Shown in pieces: positions 1 through 5,012 of a DNA stretch of 10,289 bases. The stretch is from Candidatus Hydrogenedentota bacterium. Its GTDB lineage: Bacteria; Hydrogenedentota; Hydrogenedentia; Hydrogenedentales; SLHB01. The stretch lies in assembly GCA_007130675.1 (NCBI GenBank), contig SLSB01000488.1:1-10289 (forward strand), given 5' to 3'. The translations under genes were made by a program, and so were the position numbers. Each line of letters opens with the position of its first letter. Within the stretch, counting starts at the first letter, position 1. Below the pieces are notes generated by a model that was not told where the DNA came from, ran no database searches, and was given only the letters and a program-made list of their open reading frames with translations.

Positions 1-2
1 CG

Positions 3-80
3 AAAGACGCTGAAATCGTGCTGGATCACGGCGGTTACCCTGGCGCGCGCAATGTCATGCGGATCGTAGCGGTCCCATAG
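3..80 (+). CDS. Partial gene, C-terminal tail of unknown protein
   Basis: An open frame enters from the left edge and runs 25 codons to a TAG at 78-80. The tail reads as ordinary protein, with the end GARNVMRIVAVP and a mixed hydrophobic/polar composition without stops. Another forward frame is also open for 22 codons, but it is cysteine- and serine-rich and less protein-like. I do not recognise the family and no catalytic motif is visible in so short a piece. A small stem (84-100) follows directly but has no T-tract, so it is not a convincing terminator. The call depends on sequence left of the window. Confidence 0.4.
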   Translation, partial: KDAEIVLDHGGYPGARNVMRIVAVP

Positions 81-202
81 CACCTCTATGACTCATAGGG
101 CTTATGCGCCATGTCGCGGATATGCGGGTCTAGACAGTCAGGAGGTGAGATTAGGGCAGACGCCGGAGGATGAAGAAATGGGGCGGTCCGGTCCCTTCCG
201 GA

Positions 203-247
203 GCGCCGAAGGCGCGGAAATATGCCAGCCCAGGGCAACGCCCTGGG
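203..247 (+). repeat. Two-hairpin palindromic repeat unit, copy 1
   Basis: Two perfect short hairpins stand in tandem. The first is GCGCC-GAA-GGCGC at 203-215 (5 bp stem, 3-base loop). A 13-base linker, 216-228, follows. The second is CCCAGGGC-AAC-GCCCTGGG at 229-247 (8 bp stem, 3-base loop). The same layout, with the same 13-base linker length, recurs on the opposite strand at 430-496. Such units resemble REP-like/MITE-like repeats that I recall as common in Planctomycetota-type genomes; that is memory, not proof. No T-tract follows, so it is not a simple terminator. Confidence 0.75.
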
Positions 248-268
248 ACCGGATTTCCCCCAAAATGT

Positions 269-319
269 CCGGGCTGAAAGCCCGGTACAACGCTGGACGC
301 TGTCCCCACCGCTGTGGGG
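269..319 (+). repeat. Two-hairpin palindromic repeat unit, copy 2 (diverged)
   Basis: The first hairpin is CCGGGCT-GAA-AGCCCGG at 269-285 (7 bp perfect stem). It shares the GAA loop with copy 1 but has a different, compensated stem. An 18-base linker leads to a second hairpin, CCCCAC-CGCT-GTGGGG, at 304-319. Orientation matches copy 1. The conserved loop with a changed but still paired stem suggests selection on structure rather than sequence. Confidence 0.65.
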
Positions 320-376
320 GGCAGGTTCCGATCCTCGACCATTATCCGAAAGGTCCCTCTTCTGCTCCGGGTTCGC

Positions 377-403
377 CACAGTATGTGCCGCGCCTTCAGC
401 GCT
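377..403 (-). repeat. Palindromic repeat unit, copy 3 (partial, inverted)
   Basis: Read on the - strand, 403-377 starts AGCGCTGAAGGCGCGGCA. This closely matches the first hairpin and start of the linker in copies 1 and 4, including the GAA core. The stem is reduced to 4 bp (GCGC/GCGC, 390-402) by one mismatch. No matching second hairpin is visible beyond it, toward 361, so this copy looks truncated or decayed. Confidence 0.55.
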
Positions 404-429
404 AAGAGATGGGGGTGAGAACCGTTGAT

Positions 430-496
430 CCCGGGGCGGCGTCACGCGCATGCGCGTGCCTTGCCCCGGGCTAGTATATTGCCGCGCCGTTGGCGC
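430..496 (-). repeat. Two-hairpin palindromic repeat unit, copy 4 (inverted, with expanded loop)
   Basis: Read on the - strand this begins with GCGCC-AAC-GGCGC (496-484). A 13-base linker (483-471) follows that matches copy 1 at 10 of 13 positions. Then comes a second stem GCCCCGGG/CCCGGGGC (470-463 paired with 437-430). Instead of a 3-base loop, the second stem encloses a perfect 16-base palindrome at 443-458. The unit is therefore the inverted partner of copy 1, with an insertion in its second hairpin. Confidence 0.7.
443..458. repeat. Perfect 16-base alternating palindrome
   Basis: CACGCGCATGCGCGTG is a perfect inverted repeat with no loop. It is also strictly alternating pyrimidine-purine over all 16 positions, a composition that favours Z-DNA or cruciform extrusion. 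It lies inside the loop of the second hairpin of repeat copy 4. Confidence 0.7.
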
Positions 497-580
497 TAAA
501 ATCCGACAACCAGAGCGCACGAGTCGGTTGACTCCAGCTTCACCAGTGCTTAGCGGGCGATTCGGGTGCAGGGTAATCAG

Positions 581-617
581 TTGACAATTCGCAGAAAAGC
601 ACCTATCGTGTTATAAT
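581..617 (+). promoter_or_regulatory. Sigma70-type promoter for the 758-1930 unit
   Basis: A perfect TATAAT at 612-617 is preceded by TGT (609-611), giving an extended -10. A perfect TTGACA lies at 581-586, but 25 bases away, which is too far for standard sigma70 spacing. TTGACA is exactly 17 bases from a weaker hexamer, TATCGT (604-609). Transcription may therefore use the extended -10 without a -35, or the TTGACA/TATCGT pair. From TATAAT the leader would be about 134 bases. Confidence 0.6.
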
Positions 618-757
618 TTAAAAGGTTCTCCAGGGGAGACGGGACCGTTTCCAGGCAAAGGCGGACCCCGCAGGAGGCCCGAGACGGCAGACCGAAGCGC
701 TTGCGTTTTGGCGTCGAATGCCCCGCGTGGGCAGAATGGGGTGAAACAACGATAGGT
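618..757 (+). other. Long 5' leader of the 758 gene
   Basis: Between the promoter and the ATG at 758 lie about 135-140 bases without a recognisable riboswitch core. An AGGAGG at 672-677 has no suitable start codon within 4-12 bases, so it is not obviously used for initiation. A TTG at 701 is in frame with the gene but lies 23 bases downstream of it. I cannot assign a structure by eye. Confidence 0.35.
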
Positions 758-1501
758 ATGGTAAAAATCTGGCCGCTTTTTATCGTGATGGGAGCCGCCG
801 CGGCTGCCGCGGGTGTGACCGTATGGGCCGCGTCGATCACGGGAGGGGTGTCTCTTGACTTCTCCAACTCGAACGCCGAAAACGGTCTTCTTGTGATGGC
901 GCACGAGACGGCGCTGGACGAGGAGGCCGCTGAGGCCTCGAATGAGCGCAGCCATACCGCGGATACACCGCAGTCCAGCGGGATTGGCCCTGCGGTTGAG
1001 AATCTGCCGGCCTGCACCGCCACCCGTTATGCGCGAGCGCTTCAGCAAGGACAAACCGCCAAGGTGATTCACATGACGCATTGGATGCAGGAACGGCTGA
1101 AGCGGGTGCGCCTAGGGTCGGACATGCCCGAAGATTTGGAGCTGGCCCGCGAAGAATTGCGCCGCGACATACTCGAGCGAACCCTCGAGGGAAACCGCCT
1201 GCGGCCGGAAGGCGTCGAGGACAAATACATCTTTGCCCCGGGCGCCCGCATCGAGAAGCTTGGCGCCGACCGCCGCGAGAACCTGCGCCACGACGCCTTG
1301 GCCCTTCCGGTGAAGCGCCGCACCTGGCTGCGGGTCGAATACCCCAACCCGGGCGCCGCGCTGCGCGACGAAGCAGGCCGCCCAATCAAAAGTATTGTCG
1401 TAGGTGTCGACCTTTCAGAAGAAGGTTATGTGCTGAAGGCAGGGGTCCTTGGCAACGTTGAAATCAACCGTGACGCAATATCGCTCGACTGGGATCAATA
1501 G
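758..1501 (+). CDS. Membrane-anchored protein of unknown function
   Basis: A 247-residue protein. The N-terminus (MVKIWPLFIVMG then an alanine-rich run) is one hydrophobic segment at residues 3-25, a signal anchor or uncleaved signal peptide. A variable Ser/Glu/Ala-rich linker follows to about residue 85. A soluble domain at about 88-247 opens with a charged helical stretch (MTHWMQERLKRVR, then a long basic/acidic helix). It ends in a beta-rich part with VEYPNPGAALRDEAGRPI and a final EGYVLKAGVLGNVEI pattern. I do not recognise a named family; the C-terminal half looks conserved in style and probably acts outside the cytoplasmic membrane. The frame is open upstream to a TTG at 701, but ATG 758 places the hydrophobic segment at the very N-terminus; its ribosome-binding site is weak (only AGG close by). 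The next gene starts 12 bases after the stop, so the two are likely co-transcribed. Confidence 0.75.
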   Translation: MVKIWPLFIVMGAAAAAAGVTVWAASITGGVSLDFSNSNAENGLLVMAHETALDEEAAEASNERSHTADTPQSSGIGPAVENLPACTATRYARALQQGQTAKVIHMTHWMQERLKRVRLGSDMPEDLELAREELRRDILERTLEGNRLRPEGVEDKYIFAPGARIEKLGADRRENLRHDALALPVKRRTWLRVEYPNPGAALRDEAGRPIKSIVVGVDLSEEGYVLKAGVLGNVEINRDAISLDWDQ

Positions 1502-1513
1502 GGGAGAGCAACC

Positions 1514-1930
1514 ATGCCGCTGTCAAAGTGTCCGCGTTGTGAGCAAATGTTCAACAAGCAGAACACCCTCATCTGCGCGAAGTGTCAACCCAACGAAGAT
1601 GAAGACTACGAAAAGGTGCGCGAGGCGCTCGATGAACAGCCCAATATGACGCCCGAGCAGGTTGCGGAAGTTACCGGCGTCGGCATAGGGTGCATTCTGC
1701 GGCTTCTCGATGACGGACGCATTGCCGCGATGCCCGACGGCGAAAGCCGAATCAAGTGCGGCCGTTGCGGCGCGCCAGCCATCAGCTTGAGCAAGCGGCT
1801 CTGCGAAGCCTGTCTCCAGAAACTCAACAGCGAAGTCGCGCGAGCCCAGGCAACCATCAAACTACAGAAGAAAAAGAAGGTCGAGGTCGGCACGGCCATG
1901 AATATCCGAAAATGGATAGACGAAGACTGA
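1514..1930 (+). CDS. Double zinc-ribbon protein with HTH-like centre (YvyF-like)
   Basis: A 138-residue cytoplasmic protein with eight cysteines in two four-Cys sites. These are C6-x2-C9 with C21-x2-C24 (CPRC, CAKC) and C82-x2-C85 with C97-x2-C100 (CGRC, CEAC). Between them, residues 45-70 (MTPEQVAEVTGVGIGCILRL) have the spacing of a small helix-turn-helix of MerR/excisionase type, ending in DGRIAAMP. The tail is a basic helix with KKKKK near residues 119-123. The order zinc knuckle, HTH, zinc ribbon matches the 'flagellar operon protein' family typified by Bacillus YvyF, from memory of that family. No flagellar gene is present here, so the flagellar link is not supported locally. GGGGAG at 1501-1506 is a good ribosome-binding site 7 bases before the ATG. 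It probably binds DNA, RNA or a partner protein; the target is unknown. Confidence 0.8.
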   Translation: MPLSKCPRCEQMFNKQNTLICAKCQPNEDEDYEKVREALDEQPNMTPEQVAEVTGVGIGCILRLLDDGRIAAMPDGESRIKCGRCGAPAISLSKRLCEACLQKLNSEVARAQATIKLQKKKKVEVGTAMNIRKWIDED

Positions 1931-1938
1931 CGAACGAG

Positions 1939-1969
1939 TTGACCTTGCCACACAACCCGGTGGTATACT
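1939..1969 (+). promoter_or_regulatory. Sigma70-type promoter for the 51-residue protein gene
   Basis: TTGACC at 1939-1944 (5/6) and TATACT at 1964-1969 (5/6) are separated by 19 bases, slightly long. TGG at 1961-1963 gives an extended -10. The predicted start, near 1976, leaves a leader of about 55 bases to the ATG at 2031. The promoter begins just after the stop at 1930, with no terminator between. Confidence 0.6.
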
Positions 1970-2030
1970 CGCCCGTGAAGGGGCGGGAAGGCCGGTCAAA
2001 GGTGGCTGAGCTGCAGGGAGCCTTCTTCAA

Positions 2031-2186
2031 ATGACTACACGCGACAAGATCGGACTGGCAATTCTCATCGGTCTGTTCGCCGCATTCTGCATCATTCTGG
2101 CCCTGACAATTGAGCCGCGGGGCGGTAGTCATGCGCCGGAAGACAGCATATTCGTCCGTCAGCGCATGATTAACCTCAACAAGTAG
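2031..2186 (+). CDS. Small single-span membrane protein
   Basis: A 51-codon frame whose product starts MTTRDKIGLAILIG. Residues 7-27 form one strongly hydrophobic helix (Ile/Leu/Phe/Ala, one Cys), preceded by the positively charged TRDK. A short tail of about 24 residues contains EPRGG, a DS and a final RQRMINLNK, ending in TAG at 2184-2186. AGGGAG at 2015-2020 is a ribosome-binding site 10 bases before the ATG, and a promoter lies upstream, so expression signals support a real gene. The charge pattern (K6 before, E28 after the helix) predicts N-in with the tail outside, but the tail also has basic residues, so topology is uncertain. The amidase gene follows after 108 bases. No family recognised; it may serve the envelope cluster downstream. 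Confidence 0.7.
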   Translation: MTTRDKIGLAILIGLFAAFCIILALTIEPRGGSHAPEDSIFVRQRMINLNK

Positions 2187-2284
2187 CCGAATGCGGCCGG
2201 AACTCCATGCGCGGGTCTGGTATTCATCGTAGCGGGCCTGGGAATGCCGTCTCGCGGATGCACTAGTCCCAGAGGATACGAAAC

Positions 2285-2297
2285 AGGAGGGCGTTTG
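2285..2297 (+). promoter_or_regulatory. Strong ribosome-binding site deciding a TTG start
   Basis: A perfect AGGAGG (2285-2290) stands 4 bases before TTG (2295-2297), in frame with the amidase. Initiation here gives a conventional Sec signal peptide at the N-terminus. The upstream in-frame ATG at 2244 lacks a good ribosome-binding site, would add 17 polar residues ahead of the signal peptide, and lies between the arms of an imperfect hairpin (CTGGGA 2238-2243 with TCCCAG 2267-2272). Confidence 0.6.
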
Positions 2298-3527
2298 TTC
2301 ACTTCGCGTTTTCCAAGAAGCACGCGCGCGCAGCTCAAAGCAGCGTCTGCCGCAGCAGTATGCCTGGTATTCGCCGCCATGATCCCCGGTAATTCCGCCG
2401 AAGCCGGCGAGGCCGAGGGGGCAAAGGTCATTTTCAGGACATCGGTCGCCGGTGAAGCACGCAGCGCGGCGGCTGAGTTGCGCAGCATAAACGATGTCGC
2501 CTATGTTGCAATCGACACCGTCTTGCAGCAATTCGGCGGCGGCACGAATGTCTTTCCCGGCCGTGTGCAGCTCGATTTTCTCGGCCGAAGCGCGTGGGTG
2601 CGCCTCGAGGGGAAAAGCGTCAATGCCTCGCTGACGCAATTCCAGTTGCGCCACGATCTGCTGCGCAGAGAGGCTGGCATCCTCATGGCGCTTTCCGATG
2701 TGGCCCCGTTCTTCAGGGAAGCCTTTGGTGTAGATGTCAGTCAGGAACTCGCGGCAGCCGAGCGCCCCGTCCAGCGGACCATCCAACCGGAAGCGGTGGT
2801 CATGCGCGATCTCGTGCTTCCGGACCCGCCGGCGCCCGTTGAACCCAAGGAAATTCCTCTCGCCGACTTGGAAGAACCGTCAACCCAGGCGCATCGCAGC
2901 GCGCTGCGAACGATTGTCATTGACGCAGGGCACGGCGGTATGGATCACGGCATCCAGAGTTCGGCCATTGCCGAGAAAGACGTCACCTTGGCGGTTGCGC
3001 GCCATCTGGCCCGCATTCTGGAAAATTCGGCATACGACGGCCGCGTCATCATGACGCGTACGCAAGACACGAACCCCTCCCTCGAAGCACGGGCACGGCT
3101 TGCAAACGCCCAGAACGCCGACGTCCTGATCAGCATTCATGCCGGCGCCAGTATGACGCCCTCCGCGAAGGGTTTCGAGCTTTTCGTACCCCCTGACGAA
3201 CGGTTGCGGGCTGCCCTTGGGGGGGCGCGGGGCGATCGCGCGGGCGCGCAGCGATACGCAGCGCAGAGCGCTGCAATCGCCGAGGCGCTGGCCAGCGCGC
3301 TGGTGCAAACCGCCGAAATCACCAATCGCGGGATCCGCACGGCCCCAAGCCGCATTTTCCGCGAGGTAGACATGCCCTGCGTCGTGATCGAGGTGGGCTC
3401 GCTTACCAATTCCGCCGAAGCGGCCAGGCTCGCCGAAGAAGATTACCAGGCGCAGATCGCGCAGGGCCTCGCAGACGGACTCCTGGCCTACGAAGGCGCC
3501 GCCCGTTCCGCTGGAGCAAGGCCATGA
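2295..3527 (+). CDS. N-acetylmuramoyl-L-alanine amidase (Amidase_3), exported
   Basis: A 410-residue Sec-exported zinc amidase that cleaves the bond between N-acetylmuramic acid and L-alanine in peptidoglycan. The signal peptide runs over about residues 1-35 (basic RFPRSTRAQLK, Ala/Val/Leu core, NSAEA cleavage region). Residues ~40-150 form a beta-rich N-terminal domain like the copper amine oxidase N-terminal/stalk domains found on other amidases (DVAYVAID, later ALSDVAPFF). A Pro/Glu linker follows. The catalytic domain (~205-403) has DAGHGG (zinc His213), AEKDV (Glu227), SIHAGA (His282) and VIEVGSLTN (catalytic Glu366), so the expected metal and catalytic residues are present. The usual SIHANA has Gly in place of Asn. 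I chose TTG 2295 because of the AGGAGG; starting at ATG 2244 would give 427 residues. Its stop overlaps the next start (ATGA). It should act in cell separation or wall turnover. Confidence 0.93.
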   Translation: MFTSRFPRSTRAQLKAASAAAVCLVFAAMIPGNSAEAGEAEGAKVIFRTSVAGEARSAAAELRSINDVAYVAIDTVLQQFGGGTNVFPGRVQLDFLGRSAWVRLEGKSVNASLTQFQLRHDLLRREAGILMALSDVAPFFREAFGVDVSQELAAAERPVQRTIQPEAVVMRDLVLPDPPAPVEPKEIPLADLEEPSTQAHRSALRTIVIDAGHGGMDHGIQSSAIAEKDVTLAVARHLARILENSAYDGRVIMTRTQDTNPSLEARARLANAQNADVLISIHAGASMTPSAKGFELFVPPDERLRAALGGARGDRAGAQRYAAQSAAIAEALASALVQTAEITNRGIRTAPSRIFREVDMPCVVIEVGSLTNSAEAARLAEEDYQAQIAQGLADGLLAYEGAARSAGARP

Positions 3528-4207
3528 ACAGCGAACAGCGGCAGGAATACGTCAAGAAAGCACTCTTGGGTCTTTGGGCCATGTTGACTGTAATTCTGGT
3601 GGTGGCCCTGGGTTTGGTGGTCTCTCAGATGATCCAGCATGGCCAGAGCCCTTTCCCGCAGCCTCCGGCCGCGGCGCTGGCCGAGGACACGTCGGCACTG
3701 CCCGAAACGCTTGCCCCGGCCGAGAGACGCCGCGATGTTGCACTCTACTTTGCTTCGGAGGACGGGCGGCTGCTGGTGCCCGAAATGCGTCGGCTTACTT
3801 TGGGCGATGATACGGTCGAAAACGTGCACATCGCATTCGATGCGTTAGTCGAGGGGCCCACAGGCGTCTTGGCCCCCGTGGCGCCGCCTTCAACCCGCGC
3901 GCGTGGTGTCTTTCTCATGGGCGACGGCGAGCTTGTCGTCGATCTTTCGATGGAGACCGTTTCCGGGTTGCGGAAACACGGCAGCATATCGAGCGAAATG
4001 CTGTTCCTGCAAGGTATGGTCCATACCCTGACCGCGTCCGAGTTGCTCGAGGCCGATGCCGCGCCCATCGCCACCGTCCGATTCCTTATCGAAGGCGCCT
4101 CCGCAGAAGAAACATTCCAGGACGCCCACTGCGACTGGACGATACCGATCGCCCGAAACGCGCGGTGGCTCGCCGGCAACCAGCCGGTGGAACCCGGCGA
4201 TGGCTGA
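3524..4207 (+). CDS. GerMN-domain membrane-anchored protein
   Basis: A 227-residue protein with a basic N-terminus and one transmembrane helix at about residues 14-36. An Ala/Pro/Glu-rich linker runs to ~68, then one GerMN domain at ~71-195. GerMN hallmarks are visible: the opening VALYFASEDGRLLVPEMRRL, the helix AFDALVEGPTG (105-114), VFLMGDGELVVDLS (129-142), SEMLFLQGMVHTLT and VRFLIEG. The domain is best known from Bacillus GerM but is widespread in non-sporulating bacteria, where it is an exported envelope protein of unclear biochemical role; sporulation should not be inferred. It overlaps the amidase by 4 bases (ATGA) and murI by 8. MurI-GerMN neighbourhood is also known in Bacillus (racE-gerM), which supports a shared wall function. 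Confidence 0.88.
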   Translation: MNSEQRQEYVKKALLGLWAMLTVILVVALGLVVSQMIQHGQSPFPQPPAAALAEDTSALPETLAPAERRRDVALYFASEDGRLLVPEMRRLTLGDDTVENVHIAFDALVEGPTGVLAPVAPPSTRARGVFLMGDGELVVDLSMETVSGLRKHGSISSEMLFLQGMVHTLTASELLEADAAPIATVRFLIEGASAEETFQDAHCDWTIPIARNARWLAGNQPVEPGDG

Positions 4208-5012
4208 CCGCGGCCCGGCCATTGGCATCTTCGACTCCGGCGTCGGAGGATTGACGGTATTCGCACAAGTCGCACAGCGCCTGCCCGCCGAATCGATCGT
4301 CTACCTGGGCGACACCGCAAGGGTACCCTACGGCACCAAGTCCGGCGACACAGTCTTGCGCTACGCCATCGGCTGCACCGACGTGCTGGTTGCCCGCGGC
4401 ATCAAAATGCTGGTCGTCGCCTGCAACACGGCGTCGGCCTATGCGCTGGACGTGCTTCCTGAACATTTGGACATGCCGGTTCTCGGGGTGATCGAGCCTG
4501 GGGCCAAGCGGGCGGTCGACCTCTCGCGGCGCGGGCGGATCGGCGTCATTGGCACGGCCAGCACCATTGCCAGCCGGGCGTATGACAAGGCCATTCTCCG
4601 CATGGCCCCCAATGCGAAAGTCTTCTCCAAGCCCTGCCCGCTGTTCGTCCCGCTTGCCGAAGAAGGCTGGGTAGAGGGTCCCGTGCCGCGCCAAGTGGCC
4701 GCGGCCTACCTCGACGAACTACTCCAGAACGACATCGATACGCTTGTTCTCGGCTGCACCCACTATCCGTTGCTCAAAGACATCATCGCCGAGACTGCGG
4801 GAACTGATGTAGTGCTCGTTGACAGCGCCGAGGCCACATCTCAGGCCGTGGCTGATACACTGGCCGGGTTATCTCTCGAACGTGAACAGAAGGGACCGCC
4901 CGAATACTCGTTTCTGGTGACCGATGCGCCCGGCAATTTCGGGCGAATCGGCGAGCGATTCCTTGGCCGTCCCATCAGTCCAATCGAATGGGTGGATGTG
5001 TCGAATGCCTGA
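4200..5012 (+). CDS. murI: Glutamate racemase
   Basis: A 270-residue cytoplasmic enzyme converting L-glutamate to D-glutamate for the second residue of the peptidoglycan stem peptide. All family signatures are intact: GIFDSGVGGLTV near the N-terminus (Asp12, Ser13), YLGDTARVPYG, VVACNTASA with catalytic Cys75, GVIEPGAKRAV, GVIGTASTIAS, and VLGCTHYPLL with the second catalytic Cys186. Length is typical for the family. The frame extends upstream to 4056, but that part lies over gerMN in another frame; ATG 4200 gives the standard N-terminus and overlaps the gerMN stop by 8 bases. The start and upstream stop are interlocked as ATGGCTGA, indicating translational coupling. This is the only gene of the cluster that makes a wall precursor; the others act outside or on RNA. 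Confidence 0.96.
   Translation: MADRGPAIGIFDSGVGGLTVFAQVAQRLPAESIVYLGDTARVPYGTKSGDTVLRYAIGCTDVLVARGIKMLVVACNTASAYALDVLPEHLDMPVLGVIEPGAKRAVDLSRRGRIGVIGTASTIASRAYDKAILRMAPNAKVFSKPCPLFVPLAEEGWVEGPVPRQVAAAYLDELLQNDIDTLVLGCTHYPLLKDIIAETAGTDVVLVDSAEATSQAVADTLAGLSLEREQKGPPEYSFLVTDAPGNFGRIGERFLGRPISPIEWVDVSNA

Larger units (their letters stand above)
81..580. other. Gene-free stretch dominated by palindromic repeats
   Basis: This 500-base interval has no open frame that I believe. The frames open here run through the stems of short palindromes and give compositionally odd peptides rich in Pro, Arg, Gly and Ser. It contains the repeat cluster at 203-496, described separately. The flanks, 99-200 and 497-580, show no tRNA, riboswitch or coding signal that I can support. 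Confidence 0.75.

Noticed and set aside
203..496. CRISPR array
   Set aside because: The repeats are palindromic hairpins of differing stem sequence and in both orientations, without uniform direct repeats or uniform spacers.
86..520. Long minus frame of 144 residues, and overlapping plus frames at 88-428
   Set aside because: They run across the palindromic repeats; composition (Pro/Arg/Ser/Gly) and the mirrored stems explain the open frames, and no ribosome-binding site or domain is visible.
528..556. TTGACT (528-533) as an additional promoter
   Set aside because: The hexamer 17 bases downstream (TAGCGG) is a poor -10.
618..757. Riboswitch such as a c-di-GMP (GEMM) element in the long leader
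   Set aside because: I looked for the GEMM core and other familiar motifs and found only loose resemblance (GGCAAAGGCGG); not enough to call.
2218..2226. TGG-TATTCA as an extended -10 directly before the amidase
   Set aside because: Only three of six bases fit the -10 and there is no -35; the amidase may be read from the promoter at 1939-1969.
1857..2786. Minus frame of 309 residues
   Set aside because: It lies opposite the zinc-ribbon tail, the 51-residue gene and the amidase 5' half, all of which have good signals; its product has no recognisable motif.
3524..4207. GerMN protein as evidence of sporulation
   Set aside because: GerMN domains are common in non-spore-formers, and no sporulation gene is present.
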